DNA from: Martinezella rhizogenes
Lineage (GTDB): Bacteria; Pseudomonadota; Alphaproteobacteria; Rhizobiales; Rhizobiaceae
Reading direction: 5' to 3'
DNA length: 64,000 nucleotides
NCBI RefSeq assembly: GCF_007002745.1
Contig: NZ_SGNY01000009.1
Coordinates: forward strand, 1 to 64,000
Shown one piece after another: positions 29,278-38,018 of the stretch; positions within the stretch are counted from its first letter, which is position 1; every line of letters begins with the position of its first letter. Under the pieces are notes generated by a model. The model was not told where the DNA came from, made no database searches, and saw only the letters and a program-made list of their open reading frames with translations. Both the position numbers and the translations under genes were made by a program.

Positions 29278-31068
29278 TTAGAGAATGGCAATCACCGGGC
29301 TTTCCATCACCCTGCCTGTCAACACATCGGCAATGCCCATATCCGTCTGGTGCGGGCCGATATTGCAGGCGAGCGTGGCGCCGAAGCAGGCCTTGAAGAC
29401 GAGATAGGGCGGCTGCCAATCCACCACCCTGCCGACGGCTTCGCGCAATTCTTCGAAAGCCTTTGCCACGTCTTCAAGCGGGGCATCGGAAACGAGGCCG
29501 GAAAGCGGCAACGGGAGAAGCGCGGTGACCTTGCCCTCCGAGGCAACGGCCATGCCGCCGCCCGCCTTTATCACCGCATTGGCGGCCAGCGCCATGTCCT
29601 CGGCATTGCCACCAAAAACGGTGAGGTTGTGGCTGTCATGCGAGACGGTGGTGGCGAAGGCGCCGTTCCAGTTTCCCCAGCCCGTAAGGAATCCGGTTCT
29701 GGTGATCGGCTCGGCCATGCCGTGGCGATGGGTGACGGAAATCAACGTCGCACACTGGGGCGGAACGACGAAACCATCCTTCACCTCGGCCTCCATCTCT
29801 CCCCATTGCGTGAAGCGCGGGCGGTCGATGGTAGCAAGGCGTATCTTCGTGCCTTCGGATGTGACCCGGAAATCATCGGGCTCACGAAGCGGCAGCTTCA
29901 TCGAGCCTTCGAGCGCGGTTGCGTCGCAGGCGGGAACCTCCACCAGCATGCGGCCGCCTTCAGCGACAGCCCTGCCATTTGCGACCACCTGGCGGGCAGC
30001 AAAGTCGCTCAGATCTTCGAAAACAACGATATCGGCACGGCGGCCGGCGGCAATGAGGCCGAGATCGGCACGGCCGAGCTTCTGCGCGGCATTCAGCGTG
30101 GCAGCGCGCAGCGCCCATTCGGGGCGCAGACCGTAACGCACAAGCCGGCGCACCACATCGTCAAGCCCGCCGCCCTGCAACAGGTCATCCGGGAAGACAT
30201 CGTCGGTGCAGAGTGTCACCGTCTGTGGCAGATGGCCCAGCGCATTCAGCGCCGCCACGAATTCCGGCAGCAGGTGATCATGCGAACCGCGCAGCTCGAT
30301 GGTAAGCCCCGCCCGCAGCTTTTCCATCAGGTCTTCACCCGACACCAGCTCGTGATCGGAGGAGACACCCGCCGCCATGAAGGCGTTGAGATCGGCATCT
30401 TTCAGGCCGCGGGCGTGGCCGCAGACCAGTTTGCCCGAGGCAAGCCCGGCCTGCACGATGCCGCTCATGCGCGGATCGCGCTCGATGACACCGCGCATAT
30501 TCATGATTTCCGCAACGCCGCCAACCTGCGGCCATGACAGGATATCGGCGAGAATGGTCGCGTCAAAGTCCGCACCGCCACGCTCCAGCCCCGGAGCTGA
30601 TGGCACGCAGGAAGGTGCGAGCAGAATGGCGCGCAATGGCAGATTTTCGATTGCCTTCGACGCCCAGCGCACCCCTTCCACGCCATGCACATTGCCGAAT
30701 TCATGCGGGTCCCAGACGATGGTGGTAACACCACGGGCGACCACTGCCGCCGCATAGGCGGCCGGCGTGACCATCGAGCTTTCGATATGCATATGTGTAT
30801 CGATGAGGCCCGGCGAGACAAACGCACTTGCCGCATCGATGATCCGTGCAGCGTCGCTGCGGCTTGCCCGCTCGTGCACGCTGGCGATCAGAGCGCCGAC
30901 GATGCCGATATCGGCGGCGCGAAGCTCTCCCGTCACCACATCCACCAATGTTCCGCCGGTGATGAGGACATCGAAAGGCGCATCGCCACGTGCGGCGGCG
31001 ACCGCGCGGCTGCGCAGCGCATCATCGGTGAGATCGGCAGGCTCGCGTGTTGGAGAGTTCGCGCTCAT
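29278..31068 (-). CDS. ade: Adenine deaminase
   Basis: 596-residue metal-dependent adenine deaminase, converting adenine to hypoxanthine and ammonia in the cytoplasm. Amidohydrolase landmarks are SPGLIDTHMHIESSM near residues 92-106, DPHEFGNVHG near 122, VCGHARGLKD near 190, GVSSDHE near 209 and CTDDVFPDD near 262. A C-terminal domain of about 170 residues (MAEPITRTGFLTGWGNWNGA region) is typical of AdeC. It overlaps the nucleoside hydrolase stop by ATGA. As the last gene of the operon it would act on adenine released from imported adenosine. Confidence 0.93.
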   Translation of the reverse strand: MSANSPTREPADLTDDALRSRAVAAARGDAPFDVLITGGTLVDVVTGELRAADIGIVGALIASVHERASRSDAARIIDAASAFVSPGLIDTHMHIESSMVTPAAYAAAVVARGVTTIVWDPHEFGNVHGVEGVRWASKAIENLPLRAILLAPSCVPSAPGLERGGADFDATILADILSWPQVGGVAEIMNMRGVIERDPRMSGIVQAGLASGKLVCGHARGLKDADLNAFMAAGVSSDHELVSGEDLMEKLRAGLTIELRGSHDHLLPEFVAALNALGHLPQTVTLCTDDVFPDDLLQGGGLDDVVRRLVRYGLRPEWALRAATLNAAQKLGRADLGLIAAGRRADIVVFEDLSDFAARQVVANGRAVAEGGRMLVEVPACDATALEGSMKLPLREPDDFRVTSEGTKIRLATIDRPRFTQWGEMEAEVKDGFVVPPQCATLISVTHRHGMAEPITRTGFLTGWGNWNGAFATTVSHDSHNLTVFGGNAEDMALAANAVIKAGGGMAVASEGKVTALLPLPLSGLVSDAPLEDVAKAFEELREAVGRVVDWQPPYLVFKACFGATLACNIGPHQTDMGIADVLTGRVMESPVIAIL

Positions 31069-31985
31069 CGGGCGGCCTCCCGGCGCAACGCCTCGAGAAT
31101 CGCCGTCTTCGCACTTTCGGCATCAACGGTTTCGGCAAAGTGCGCATTGAAGGTTTCCACCTTGTCGGCGCGCATCTCGACCACGGTTCTGCCCCGGGTC
31201 AAGGCGGAATGAAGTTCGACATCGATCCGCGCCTGCCGCAAGCCAATGAGACCGGAGGTAAAGGCAACGGCGGCAACGGGATCGTAAAGCGCCATGGCGG
31301 CTCTGCCACGGCGGGTGGCGATGCCGATGAAACCTTCCAGCAGATCGGCAATCAGCGCAGCGTTTTCGCCGCCGGCATCGCGGATCGGCAGCACATCGGC
31401 CGGCGAGGCCATAACCTTGCGGCAGGCGTCCAGATCGACCATGCGCAACGGCAGGCCGTGGGACAGAACGATTGCCAGCGCTTCCGGATCGGCAAAGGCG
31501 TTGAATTCCGCCGATGCAGTATGGTTGCCGCTGGTCACGCCGCCACCCATCCAGGTGAGATCGGAAATTTTGGCGGCAAGATCAGGCCGGGCAAGGCAAA
31601 CCGCGGCGATATTGGTGAGCGGGCCGAGCGCCAGAATGCGCTTTTCGCCATCACCCTCAAGCCAGTTGCACAGGGCGGCAAAGGCATCGCTTTTCGGCAA
31701 GGCTGGCGCATCCGGCAAGTTTTGGCCGACGGTCGGAATGCCGTTATCGCCCAGAATGCATTGCGCGGTTTCGAGTGCGCCAAGCACGGGCTTGGCACGG
31801 CCCTGATGGATCGGCATCGACCAGCCGAAGGTTGAGACCGCTCCGGCGGCATTGCCGCACACCGCTTCCAGCGTCGTATTACCGAACACCAGCGAAATGC
31901 CGTCGATGGCAAGGCCTGCCGATTGCACCACCATGATGGCGGCAATGTCGTCAAAGCCCATATCGGTATCGATCCATACACCCAT
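31065..31985 (-). CDS. Inosine/uridine-preferring nucleoside hydrolase
   Basis: 306-residue calcium-dependent N-ribohydrolase. The N-terminal metal motif is IDTDMGFDDIAAI (usual DTDxGxDD), and the second signature is TWMGGGVTSGNHTASAEFNA followed by FADPEAL. It has no signal peptide, so it is cytoplasmic. It splits a nucleoside into base and ribose. It starts two bases after the stop of the transporter ATPase and overlaps the adenine deaminase gene, so nucleoside is probably imported, split here, and its adenine then deaminated. Base preference is not readable. Confidence 0.9.
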   Translation of the reverse strand: MGVWIDTDMGFDDIAAIMVVQSAGLAIDGISLVFGNTTLEAVCGNAAGAVSTFGWSMPIHQGRAKPVLGALETAQCILGDNGIPTVGQNLPDAPALPKSDAFAALCNWLEGDGEKRILALGPLTNIAAVCLARPDLAAKISDLTWMGGGVTSGNHTASAEFNAFADPEALAIVLSHGLPLRMVDLDACRKVMASPADVLPIRDAGGENAALIADLLEGFIGIATRRGRAAMALYDPVAAVAFTSGLIGLRQARIDVELHSALTRGRTVVEMRADKVETFNAHFAETVDAESAKTAILEALRREAAR

Positions 31986-31987
31986 GG

Positions 31988-33013
31988 TCAGTTAAACACC
32001 TTGAGGCTCGCCGCCTTTTCGACCGGCAGATCAAAGGCGAGCGTATCACCAATGACATGCGCGGCAAGCGCCGCATCGGTTTCCGCCTTGATGGGTCCGA
32101 GCGGCGTATCCAGCAGATATTCGCGGGTGTTGCCGGCAAAGGATGTGCCGCGCACGGTTCCCTGGAAAGGACCTGAACCGAGGGTGACCATGCGCGGCCG
32201 CCAGGCCAGTCCAGATGCTGAAGGGACTGGTCCGGAAAGCGGTGTTGTACCGTTTGCGGTTTTCAGCGCGCCGCCTTCCAGCGCGAAGATGTTTTCAAAG
32301 CCAACGAAGTCAGCCACGAAGGATGAAACCGGCGCGTTGTAAATTTCTTCCGGCGTACCGATCTGCTCGATCTTGCCGCCCTTCATGACGACAATGCGGT
32401 CGGCGAGGGCAAGCGCCTCGATCTGGTCGTGGGTGACGAAGATCATCGTCACGCCGGTTTCCTTCTGCACACGCTGCAATTCGGTGCGCATTTCAAGCCG
32501 CAGGCGGGCATCGAGATTGGAGAGCGGCTCATCGAGCAACAGCACCTTGGGCTCCATGACCATGGAGCGCGCCAGTGCCACGCGCTGCTGCTGGCCGCCG
32601 GAAAGCTCGGCCGGTTTGCGGGAGGCGAAGTTGGACAGGCCCACCGACTTCAGGCCGGAGGCGACCTTGTCCTCCAGCGTCTTGCCGCCCATGCCCTTGA
32701 GTTTCAGGCCGAAGGCGACGTTTTCATAAACCGTCAGATGCGGGAAGAGTGCGTAAGACTGGAACACCAGACCGACGGCGCGCTTGTTGGCGGCGACACG
32801 GGTAATATCGGCCCCGTCGAGATCGATGCGCCCGCCAGCCACCGGCATCAGCCCGGCAATGGCGCGCATCGTCGTCGTCTTGCCGCAGCCGGAAGGCCCC
32901 AGCAAGGCCAGAAGTTCGCCCTTGCGGATATCAAGATCGAGATCCTTGACGGCAATGCTGTTGCCATAAGCGAGCGAGACTTTGTTGAGCGAAAGATAAT
33001 TTGCGTCAGACAT
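31988..33013 (-). CDS. ABC transporter ATPase, PotA/FbpC type
   Basis: 341-residue ATPase of the polyamine/iron/thiamine importer class. It has Walker A GPSGCGKTTTMRAIAG near residue 38, signature LSGGQQQRVALARSM, Walker B VLLLDEPLSNLDARL and a C-terminal TOBE-like domain from about residue 235. The start at 33013 overlaps the permease stop at 33006; a longer upstream frame is the wrong frame of that permease. It powers the importer encoded by 33006-35809. By operon context the substrate is a purine nucleoside, unusual for this class, which normally carries polyamines or ferric iron. Confidence 0.9.
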   Translation of the reverse strand: MSDANYLSLNKVSLAYGNSIAVKDLDLDIRKGELLALLGPSGCGKTTTMRAIAGLMPVAGGRIDLDGADITRVAANKRAVGLVFQSYALFPHLTVYENVAFGLKLKGMGGKTLEDKVASGLKSVGLSNFASRKPAELSGGQQQRVALARSMVMEPKVLLLDEPLSNLDARLRLEMRTELQRVQKETGVTMIFVTHDQIEALALADRIVVMKGGKIEQIGTPEEIYNAPVSSFVADFVGFENIFALEGGALKTANGTTPLSGPVPSASGLAWRPRMVTLGSGPFQGTVRGTSFAGNTREYLLDTPLGPIKAETDAALAAHVIGDTLAFDLPVEKAASLKVFN

Positions 33014-33785
33014 AACGGGAGAACCCCAGAAAACGTTCGGCCATGAAGACGATGCCGATGGAAAGGAAGGCGAGCAGCGAAGAAAGGGCGGCCACGGAAG
33101 GATCAAAGACGATTTCCATGTAACCCAGCATGTCGATGGGCAACGTGCGCACGCCGGGACCCGACAGGAACAGCGATACCGGCACCTGATTGAAGCTCGT
33201 CACGAAACCGAGAATGAAGGCGGAGAGAATGCCGCCGCGAATATTCGGCAGCACCACCCGGAAAAACGCGCCGACCCGCGACGAGCCGAGCAGCACCGCA
33301 GCCTCCTCAATATCCGAGCGCAGATTGTTGAGGCTGGCTGACACCACCCGCACCGCATAGGGCAGGATGAGCGCTGTGTGGGCGAGAAACAGGGCAAGGG
33401 TAATACCGATGCCGAAAGGCACGACGAAATAGCGCAGCAGCGCCAGACCAACGATGATGCCGGGCACGATGATCGGCGCCGAAACGATGGTGCGTACGGT
33501 TTCTGCGAAGGGCAGTTTGTAGCGCGACATGGCGTAGGAGGCGGGAATGCCGAGGATCAGCGCCGTGAACGTGCCGCCGATGGCAAGGAACATCGACATC
33601 GCGAAACTTTCGCGGAAGCTTTCGACTGTGAAGACCTTGGCGATCCACTTCAGCGAAAAGCCCTGCGGCGGAAAGGCAAGCGTATCGCCGGCCGAAAACG
33701 AGGCAGCAACGATGATGAGGAACGGCCCGATGAGGAAACCGACAACGAGAAGAAGCGTGAGCGGAATGAAGAGCTGCCGGGTCAT
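33006..33785 (-). CDS. ABC transporter permease, PotC type
   Basis: 259-residue inner-membrane permease. Hydrophobic segments begin with LFIPLTLLLVVGFLIGPFLI, and the docking loop DIEEAAVLLGSSRVGAFFRV near residues 158-177 carries the EAA motif. It overlaps the partner permease upstream (ATGA) and the ATPase downstream, so the importer genes are tightly coupled. It works as a heterodimer with the gene at 33782-34609. Confidence 0.9.
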   Translation of the reverse strand: MTRQLFIPLTLLLVVGFLIGPFLIIVAASFSAGDTLAFPPQGFSLKWIAKVFTVESFRESFAMSMFLAIGGTFTALILGIPASYAMSRYKLPFAETVRTIVSAPIIVPGIIVGLALLRYFVVPFGIGITLALFLAHTALILPYAVRVVSASLNNLRSDIEEAAVLLGSSRVGAFFRVVLPNIRGGILSAFILGFVTSFNQVPVSLFLSGPGVRTLPIDMLGYMEIVFDPSVAALSSLLAFLSIGIVFMAERFLGFSRYV

Positions 33786-34609
33786 TTCTTGTTCCTTGCG
33801 GTGGCGATGCGCTTCAGCAGGATATTGGCGGCAAAGCTCATGACGATCAGGATGAAGGCGATGACGCTGGCGGCGACGAAATTGTTGGAAACCGTGACCT
33901 GCTGGTAAAGCAGGGTTTCCAGCATCAACACCTTGGAGCCGCCGAGGATGGCTGGCGTGATATAGGCCGTCAGCGAACCGGTAAAGACCAGCGTGCCGCC
34001 AACCACCAATCCTTCCTTGGTGAGCGGCAGGATGACTTTCCAGAACACCTGCAGCCAGTTTGCGCCGAGAACGCGGGCAGCCGCGATCGTATCCTTCGGC
34101 ATGTTCTCCAGCGCGCTGATGAGCGAGATGATCATCAACGGCAGGAACAGCTGCAGAAGGCCGATAAAAACAGCCGTTTCAGAAAACAGGATACGGATCG
34201 GCGCATCACTCAGCCCCACCGCCTGCAGCGCCTGGTTGACGATGCCGGTTCTGCCGAGAATGACGATCCACGCATAGGTGCGGGCAACCGGCGAAATCAT
34301 CAACGGCAATACGACGAGATTGACCACATGGCCCTTCGTTCCTGGCGACAGGTTGATGATGGCGAAGGCCGCCGCATAGCCCACCACCGCCGAAACGACA
34401 GTGACGAGCGCGCCGAGCTTCAGGGTGCGCAGGAAAACCGTCTGGTTCAGCGGATCGGAGAAGAAATCGGCATAAGCGGAGAATGTCCAGCCGTCAGCGG
34501 TGCGAAAGCCCTCCGACAAAAGCATGAAGACCGGCACAAGAAAAACCGCCGCCGCAAAAATCGCGGCGGGCAAGGCAAGCGCCAGCGCTTCGGCCCGGTT
34601 CTGAAACAT
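33782..34609 (-). CDS. ABC transporter permease, PotB type
   Basis: 275-residue inner-membrane permease with its first helix near residues 8-28 (ALALALPAAIFAAAVFLVPV), a FLRTLKLGALVTVVSAVVGY start of the transmembrane domain near residue 59, and the EAA-like loop ENMPKDTIAAARVLGANWLQ near residues 167-186. It follows the binding protein after a 177-base gap that contains a strong stem-loop, which may set its level below that of the binding protein. Confidence 0.9.
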   Translation of the reverse strand: MFQNRAEALALALPAAIFAAAVFLVPVFMLLSEGFRTADGWTFSAYADFFSDPLNQTVFLRTLKLGALVTVVSAVVGYAAAFAIINLSPGTKGHVVNLVVLPLMISPVARTYAWIVILGRTGIVNQALQAVGLSDAPIRILFSETAVFIGLLQLFLPLMIISLISALENMPKDTIAAARVLGANWLQVFWKVILPLTKEGLVVGGTLVFTGSLTAYITPAILGGSKVLMLETLLYQQVTVSNNFVAASVIAFILIVMSFAANILLKRIATARNKK

Positions 34610-34682
34610 TGGTTTATTCCCTGAACGGCGCTGTGGCCGGTTACGCTTGAAGCCGGATACCGGCTTGCGGCTTTAAAAGGTT

Positions 34683-34718
34683 GGAAAAGCGGTCAGGGGA
34701 CGACCAAACCGCTTTTCC
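34683..34718. other. Stem-loop after the binding-protein gene of the purine operon
   Basis: Perfect 11-base inverted repeat: GGAAAAGCGGT (34683-34693) and ACCGCTTTTCC (34708-34718) around a 14-base loop. It sits between the binding-protein stop (34787) and the first permease (34609). No uninterrupted T-run follows, so it is more likely an RNA-stability or attenuation hairpin that lets the binding protein be made in excess. The role is inferred. Confidence 0.5.
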
Positions 34719-34786
34719 TGAAACGGGGCGAGCCCTTGCGGACGCTGAAAATCACCCCGTTCCTGACTGAATTCGACTATTTTGGC

Positions 34787-35809
34787 TTATTGCCCGACCT
34801 TGGAGTTCCACTCCGACAGCCACTTGTCGCGGTTATCGAGCGTCACGTCGGACGGGATGAGCTGCAGGCTGCGAGCGGTTTCATCGCCATAGGTGATGTT
34901 GTTCGCCACCTCGTCGGATACCTTGACTTCCCTGTTCGTCGGGCTGTCCACCAGCTTTTCGGCCAGCGCCTTCTGAACGTCAGTCGACAGCCAGAAATCC
35001 ATGAATTGCAGGGCAAGGTCCTCGTTCTTGGTGCCCTTCGGCACGACGAGCACGTTCATGCCGCCGGTCTGGCCTTCCTTGGGCGTGGCCCAGGCAAGCG
35101 GCAGGTCAAGCTTGGTGAAGGGCGCCCAGGAGAAGCGGCCAATCGGCGCTGCCCAGATTTCTTCCTGCTGCATCAGCTGCACCAGCTGCGAGGACTTGAC
35201 GTAGAAAGTGACGATCTCGTCCTTCTTTTCACCCACGGCCTCGATGGCGCCGGAAAGATCAGGCGTGTCCTTGCCGATGGCCTTACCGAGCATATAAAGC
35301 GCCGGCGGGCCCTGATTGGTGGTGACGTTCGGGAAGGCGACGTGGTCGACAATGCCGTCCTTCAGGAGATCGGCCCAGCTGTCGATCTTCATCTTGTCGG
35401 TGCGGTAGACGATGGAGGTGGCGTAGAAATTGACGCCGACGCTCATGCCGTCGCCATTCGGGTCCTTGGCGATGTCATAGAGGTTTTCGATGTTCGGCAC
35501 CTTGGACGCATCGATCTTCTGGATCAGGTCCTTGCGGGTGGCGGAAAGAGCATCCGCCATGGAGACGATGGCGAGATCGACCACCGGATTGGCCTTGTTG
35601 GCTTCCATCTTGGCCAGACGCTCGACGCTGTTGCCGGTCTCGACGACCAGCTTGCAGCCGCATTTCTGCTCAAACGGCGTATAGACCAGTTCCTTGAATT
35701 CGTCCTGCGCGAAGGCGTAGACCGAAATCGTCAGCGTCTTGTCCTGCGCCTCAGCCGCTCCCATCGTCAGCATCAGGGCAGCGCCCGATGCAAGAATGAT
35801 CTTTTTCAT
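34787..35809 (-). CDS. ABC transporter substrate-binding protein (PotD/FbpA-like), purine operon
   Basis: 340-residue periplasmic binding protein. A signal peptide (MKKIILASGAALMLTMGAAE, cleavage after AEA near residue 21) precedes a family 1/8-type domain (TLTISVYAFAQDEFKELVYT). The pair KCGCKLVVETGNS suggests two close Cys near residues 49-51. The start overlaps the LacI stop (ATGA) with AGGAGAACTC upstream. Operon partners (nucleoside hydrolase, adenine deaminase, LacI regulator) point to a purine nucleoside as ligand, although the fold class usually binds polyamines or iron. Confidence 0.88.
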   Translation of the reverse strand: MKKIILASGAALMLTMGAAEAQDKTLTISVYAFAQDEFKELVYTPFEQKCGCKLVVETGNSVERLAKMEANKANPVVDLAIVSMADALSATRKDLIQKIDASKVPNIENLYDIAKDPNGDGMSVGVNFYATSIVYRTDKMKIDSWADLLKDGIVDHVAFPNVTTNQGPPALYMLGKAIGKDTPDLSGAIEAVGEKKDEIVTFYVKSSQLVQLMQQEEIWAAPIGRFSWAPFTKLDLPLAWATPKEGQTGGMNVLVVPKGTKNEDLALQFMDFWLSTDVQKALAEKLVDSPTNREVKVSDEVANNITYGDETARSLQLIPSDVTLDNRDKWLSEWNSKVGQ

Positions 35810-36867
35810 GGTGTGAGTTCTCCTGCTGTGATTTTTTTGGCTTCAATCGCATCATGCTTTGCTTTGCCGGTGGAGCCGCGCATGATCAGCGCCATCGGTA
35901 CTTTCGAGATTTCTGCCGTAACATCGACGGCGAGGCCGCCTTCGCTGACATCGTCAATGGCGCGCAGCAGCGCTCCAACCGCAAGATCGGCGATGCGGCC
36001 CATATCCATGCGCATCGTCGTCAGCGGCGGCGTGACCACGGCCGAGAAAATCAGATCGTCGAAGCCGGTGACACTGGCCTTTTCCGGCACTTCGATGCCT
36101 TCGCGCTGCAATTCGGTCAGCACCCGCAGCGCATGCAGATCGGAAACGGCGGCAAAAGCGGTAAAACCCTCAGCGACCCTGTCGGCAAGGCCAAGCCGGC
36201 AACCTGCGCCATCGGCTTTTTCGAGGGCGTCTATCCACAGTGCCTGTGCAACGCAGGTCTTGCCAAGACCATCGCGAATGCCACCGAGACGGTCGTTCTG
36301 CACGTTGGAATCCCGGTTTTTGCCGACCAGCACCACCTTTTTGTGGCCAAGCGCCGCCAGATATTCGCCAACCTGCCGGCCGCCATCCCAATGGTCGGCT
36401 GCGACTGTGTTTCCGGGGGTCGAGGGGCTGTCGATCACCGCAACGGGACAATCGACATCGGTAATGCGCGTGCCGCGGCGGGGAACGATAACCATTCCAT
36501 CCACGCCGCGCTCGATAAGCCGGTTGATGGCATCCGTCTGCATGGCGATCTCGCCACGCGCGTCGGCAATCAGCACGCCGTAACCGGCACTCACCGCGGC
36601 CTTTTCGATGGCCTGCGCAATCTGTGGAAAGAGAGGATTGGCAATATCGGGCAGAACCAGCCCCAGAACACCTGATCTGCCGGTGCGCAGCGCCCTGCCC
36701 GCCGAACTCGGCACATAACCAAGTTCGCTTGCCGTCTTGCGGATACGCTCCGCCAGATCAGGCGAAACCCGGCCCTTGCCCGAAAGCGCATTGGACACGG
36801 TTGCCACCGACACGCCGAGTGCCGCTGCTATCGCGCTCAGATTGGTGGCAGGCCGTGAAGACGCCAT
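35806..36867 (-). CDS. LacI-family transcriptional regulator of the purine operon
   Basis: 353-residue LacI/GalR regulator. The helix-turn-helix and hinge are clear: LSAIAAALGVSVATVSNALS (residues 10-29), GKGRVSPDLAERIRKTASEL and GYVPSSAGRALRTGRSGVLG. The effector domain follows, with DAINRLIERGVDGMVIVPRR near residues 111-130. It is the first gene of a seven-gene operon and presumably represses it from the palindrome at 36884-36901 just upstream of its own start, releasing in the presence of a purine or nucleoside. The effector is inferred from gene context. Confidence 0.9.
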   Translation of the reverse strand: MASSRPATNLSAIAAALGVSVATVSNALSGKGRVSPDLAERIRKTASELGYVPSSAGRALRTGRSGVLGLVLPDIANPLFPQIAQAIEKAAVSAGYGVLIADARGEIAMQTDAINRLIERGVDGMVIVPRRGTRITDVDCPVAVIDSPSTPGNTVAADHWDGGRQVGEYLAALGHKKVVLVGKNRDSNVQNDRLGGIRDGLGKTCVAQALWIDALEKADGAGCRLGLADRVAEGFTAFAAVSDLHALRVLTELQREGIEVPEKASVTGFDDLIFSAVVTPPLTTMRMDMGRIADLAVGALLRAIDDVSEGGLAVDVTAEISKVPMALIMRGSTGKAKHDAIEAKKITAGELTP

Positions 36868-36883
36868 GATGGACCGAAAGGGC

Positions 36884-36901
36884 TGATTAAACGTTTAATC
36901 A
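36884..36901. promoter_or_regulatory. LacI-type operator, perfect 18-base palindrome
   Basis: TGATTAAACGTTTAATCA is a perfect palindrome with the central CG step typical of LacI/PurR-family sites. It lies 17 bases upstream of the LacI-family start codon, where it would overlap or follow the promoter of the purine operon, and fits autoregulation. Confidence 0.8.
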
Positions 36902-36994
36902 CGATAGTCGAGTGAAACCGCCCTGTCGAGTCCACCGGGCGGCAAAATGGGCGAAAAGCTGGGCATAAGACATAAATGCCCGAAAAAAGTGCGG

Positions 36995-37921
36995 TTATTT
37001 TTGCAGCGGCAAACCATTTGTCGCGCGATAGGCCTCCACCTGTCGCACCAGCCAGTCGCGAAACAGCACGACCGGAACGTGATTGGCGCGAGAAAGCGGC
37101 GCCACCGCATAATAGGAGCTTGGGCTTTTGGCCTGATGATCGAAGGCCTTCACCAATTGCCGCGATTTCAACTCGTTGTCGATCAGGAAAAGCGGCATCA
37201 GCGCCACGCCAAGCCCGGCGATGCAGGCCTGCGCCACGCTGGAAAACTGCTCGAACCGCATGCCCTGCGGCAGGGCAAGCGACAGGCCAAGGCTTTCAAA
37301 CCAGTGGCCCCACGCCCCCGGCCGCGAGGCCATGTGCAGCAACGGCAGGGCGGCGAGATCCCCTGCCTTTTCCACTGGATGCGTATTGAGAAACTGGGGG
37401 CTGCATACTGGAGCCACCATTTCATGCATCAGAAAGGTGCTTTCCGCCCCCGGCCAATCCGCCTGACCGATATGGATTGCCATATCCAACTGTTCACGCT
37501 CGAAATCGAACTGGCCGATGCGGGTGGCGAAATTGATGGTGATTTCCGGATGGCTGGAGACGAAATCGGGGATGCGCGGCAGAAGCCAGCGGGTGCCAAA
37601 GGTGGGCAACATCGCGAGGTTCAGCGTATTGCCATGCGTTTTGGTCATGAGCTGCAGGGAGGCGGAGCGTATCTCACCAAGAGCCGAGGCAATCGATTTC
37701 GCGTAAGTTTTACCCTCCGCCGTCAGCGCCACGCCGCGCGCGCCGCGCTCAAACAGGCGCACGCCAAGCTGCTCTTCCAGTGACATAACTTGCCGGCTGA
37801 TCGCCCCTTGCGTCAGGGCCAGTTCGTCCGCAGCAGCCGAAAAGCTGCCAAGCCGGGCAACGGAATCAAAGGCGGCAAGCGCGCTGGTGGAGGGCAGGAG
37901 TTTGCGACTGAGAGATGTCAT
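36995..37921 (-). CDS. LysR-family regulator divergent from gcdH (GcvA-like)
   Basis: 308-residue LysR regulator of the GcvA-like group. It opens MTSLSRKLLPSTSALAAFDS, then SFSAAADELALTQGAISRQV as helix-turn-helix and GVRLFERGARGVALTAEGKT. The start at 37921 was chosen for the family-typical N-terminus; the longer frame adds 17 residues overlapping the promoter. It is divergent from gcdH with 97 bases between, and a T-N11-A site lies there. It is very likely the gcdH activator or regulator and may respond to glutarate-type intermediates, as described for similar rhizobial and pseudomonad pairs. Confidence 0.88.
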   Translation of the reverse strand: MTSLSRKLLPSTSALAAFDSVARLGSFSAAADELALTQGAISRQVMSLEEQLGVRLFERGARGVALTAEGKTYAKSIASALGEIRSASLQLMTKTHGNTLNLAMLPTFGTRWLLPRIPDFVSSHPEITINFATRIGQFDFEREQLDMAIHIGQADWPGAESTFLMHEMVAPVCSPQFLNTHPVEKAGDLAALPLLHMASRPGAWGHWFESLGLSLALPQGMRFEQFSSVAQACIAGLGVALMPLFLIDNELKSRQLVKAFDHQAKSPSSYYAVAPLSRANHVPVVLFRDWLVRQVEAYRATNGLPLQK

Positions 37922-37927
37922 GCGGCT

Positions 37928-37942
37928 ATTACTAAAGGTAAT
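37928..37942. promoter_or_regulatory. LysR-type T-N11-A operator
   Basis: ATTAC-TAAAG-GTAAT, a perfect 5-base inverted repeat with 5-base spacer, matches the T-N11-A rule of LysR sites. A second half site ATTACCAATAAT follows at 37981-37992, closer to gcdH. Both lie in the short LysR/gcdH divergent promoter, so binding by the LysR protein is the simplest reading. Confidence 0.65.
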
Positions 37943-38018
37943 GCAAAAATGAGTAAACATGGCTTGTGCCATCTGGGGCGATTACCAATAATCCGGTCAG
38001 CAAATCCGGAGGCATAAA

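Noticed and set aside
34736-36583. 615-codon plus-strand open frame
   Set aside because: Antisense to the purine binding protein and LacI gene, both of which have clear domains, signals and ribosome sites.
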